NCBI GenBank assembly: GCA_024511045.1
Contig: JANEMG010000119.1
Location: forward strand, 1-6,881
Reading direction: 5' to 3'
DNA length: 6,881 nucleotides
DNA from: Gammaproteobacteria bacterium
Lineage (GTDB): Bacteria > Pseudomonadota > Gammaproteobacteria > Methylococcales > Methylomonadaceae
Shown here: positions 6,714 through 6,881 of the stretch, piece after piece
Layout of the letters: each line of letters opens with the position of its first letter
How positions within the stretch are numbered: the stretch's first letter is position 1
Notes under the pieces: model-generated
What the model was told of the DNA's origin: nothing
What the model saw: the letters and a program-made list of their open reading frames with translations, nothing else
Databases searched by the model: none
Position numbers and translations under genes: made by a program

Positions 6714-6846
6714 CGGCTGAAATAACGGCTAGCAACCGCTGTCAGATTGCAGAATCGTGTTCAAGCTGGTTGCTGCCCGCCATTAAACTTGGTCTCTGGT
6801 GAGCCATATGCAAAACTAAAAATTGATTTTGGCTGGTTGAATGCTG

Positions 6847-6863
6847 CGCACCCTGTGGGTGCG
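6847..6863. other. GC-rich hairpin next to the right edge
   Basis: CGCACCC (6847-6853) and GGGTGCG (6857-6863) form a perfect 7-bp stem with a TGT loop. No T-run follows on either strand, so it is not a standard intrinsic terminator. Its last bases run into the Fur-like sequence at the edge. It could be a transcript-end remnant, a regulatory stem or chance. Confidence 0.45.
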
Positions 6864-6879
6864 AATGATTCTCAATAAT
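6861..6879. promoter_or_regulatory. Candidate Fur box at the right edge
   Basis: This site also agrees with the classical 19-base Fur consensus at 12 of 19 positions by eye, including AATGAT and TCA. It lies about 190 bases upstream of the DUF211 start, rather far to control that promoter, so it may belong to a gene beyond the right edge. Two Fur-like sites in one leader raise the chance that the region is iron-responsive. Confidence 0.35.
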
Positions 6880-6881
6880 TA

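Larger units (their letters stand above)
6674..6881. other. Gene-free leader upstream of the DUF211 gene, to the right edge
   Basis: No coding region is supported in these 208 bases. Besides the promoter, Fur-like sites and hairpin listed separately, there is a perfect 7-bp inverted repeat, AGCAACC (6731-6737) with GGTTGCT (6768-6774), around a 30-base loop. An 8-base direct repeat GCTGGTTG occurs at 6765-6772 and 6832-6839. These short repeats may be chance. The region is long enough to hold the promoter of the DUF211 unit and one for a plus-strand gene beyond the edge. Confidence 0.5.

Noticed and set aside
6410..6802. Plus-strand open frame crossing the DUF211 gene and its leader
   Set aside because: The opposite strand encodes a clear DUF211 match, and this product has no recognisable feature.
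6765..6839. 8-base direct repeat GCTGGTTG as an attachment or target site
   Set aside because: Too short, no integrase, transposase or tRNA nearby, and only two copies.
1..6881. CRISPR array, tRNA, rRNA, insertion sequence or prophage genes
   Set aside because: No regularly spaced repeats, no cloverleaf or rRNA-like stretches, and no transposase, integrase or phage structural motifs in any supported frame.

Overview
The window looks like ordinary chromosomal DNA from a proteobacterium, most likely a gammaproteobacterium. This rests on AATGATT-type Fur-like sites near the right edge, moderate base composition, densely packed same-strand genes, and an EgtB/EgtD pair without egtA or egtC. I cannot name a genus. 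All six supported genes lie on the minus strand, so transcription runs from right to left. There is no sign of rRNA, tRNA, CRISPR, insertion sequence or prophage.

Right block (about 5808-6881). A gene-free 208-base leader holds a TATAAT hexamer inside a Fur-box-like sequence, a GC-rich hairpin and a second Fur-like site at the edge. The leader precedes a DUF211 protein, whose stop overlaps by one base (TGATG) the start of a VIT/CCC1-like membrane protein. This looks like a two-gene metal-handling unit: a small soluble oligomeric-type protein translationally coupled to a putative divalent-metal (Fe/Mn) transporter, possibly under iron control.

Middle block (3036-5652). A DUF427 protein, the sulfoxide synthase EgtB and the histidine methyltransferase EgtD follow, the last two overlapping by ATGA. 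EgtB and EgtD make the ergothioneine core: histidine is methylated to hercynine by EgtD, then EgtB joins hercynine to a thiol donor with O2. EgtB carries an FNSYY motif resembling the cysteine-using class, which fits the absence of egtA and egtC. No EgtE-type C-S lyase is in the window.

Left block (141-2984). Fifty-one bases after egtD comes a 947-residue protein with an unusual domain order: a RelE/ParE-like toxin fold, a complete superfamily-1 (UvrD/Rep-type) helicase core, ankyrin-like repeats, and an unrecognised basic C-terminal region. It is the most unusual item in the window and a candidate stress or defence protein, but that role is inferred only from its architecture. The last 140 bases to the left edge are AT-rich and gene-free.
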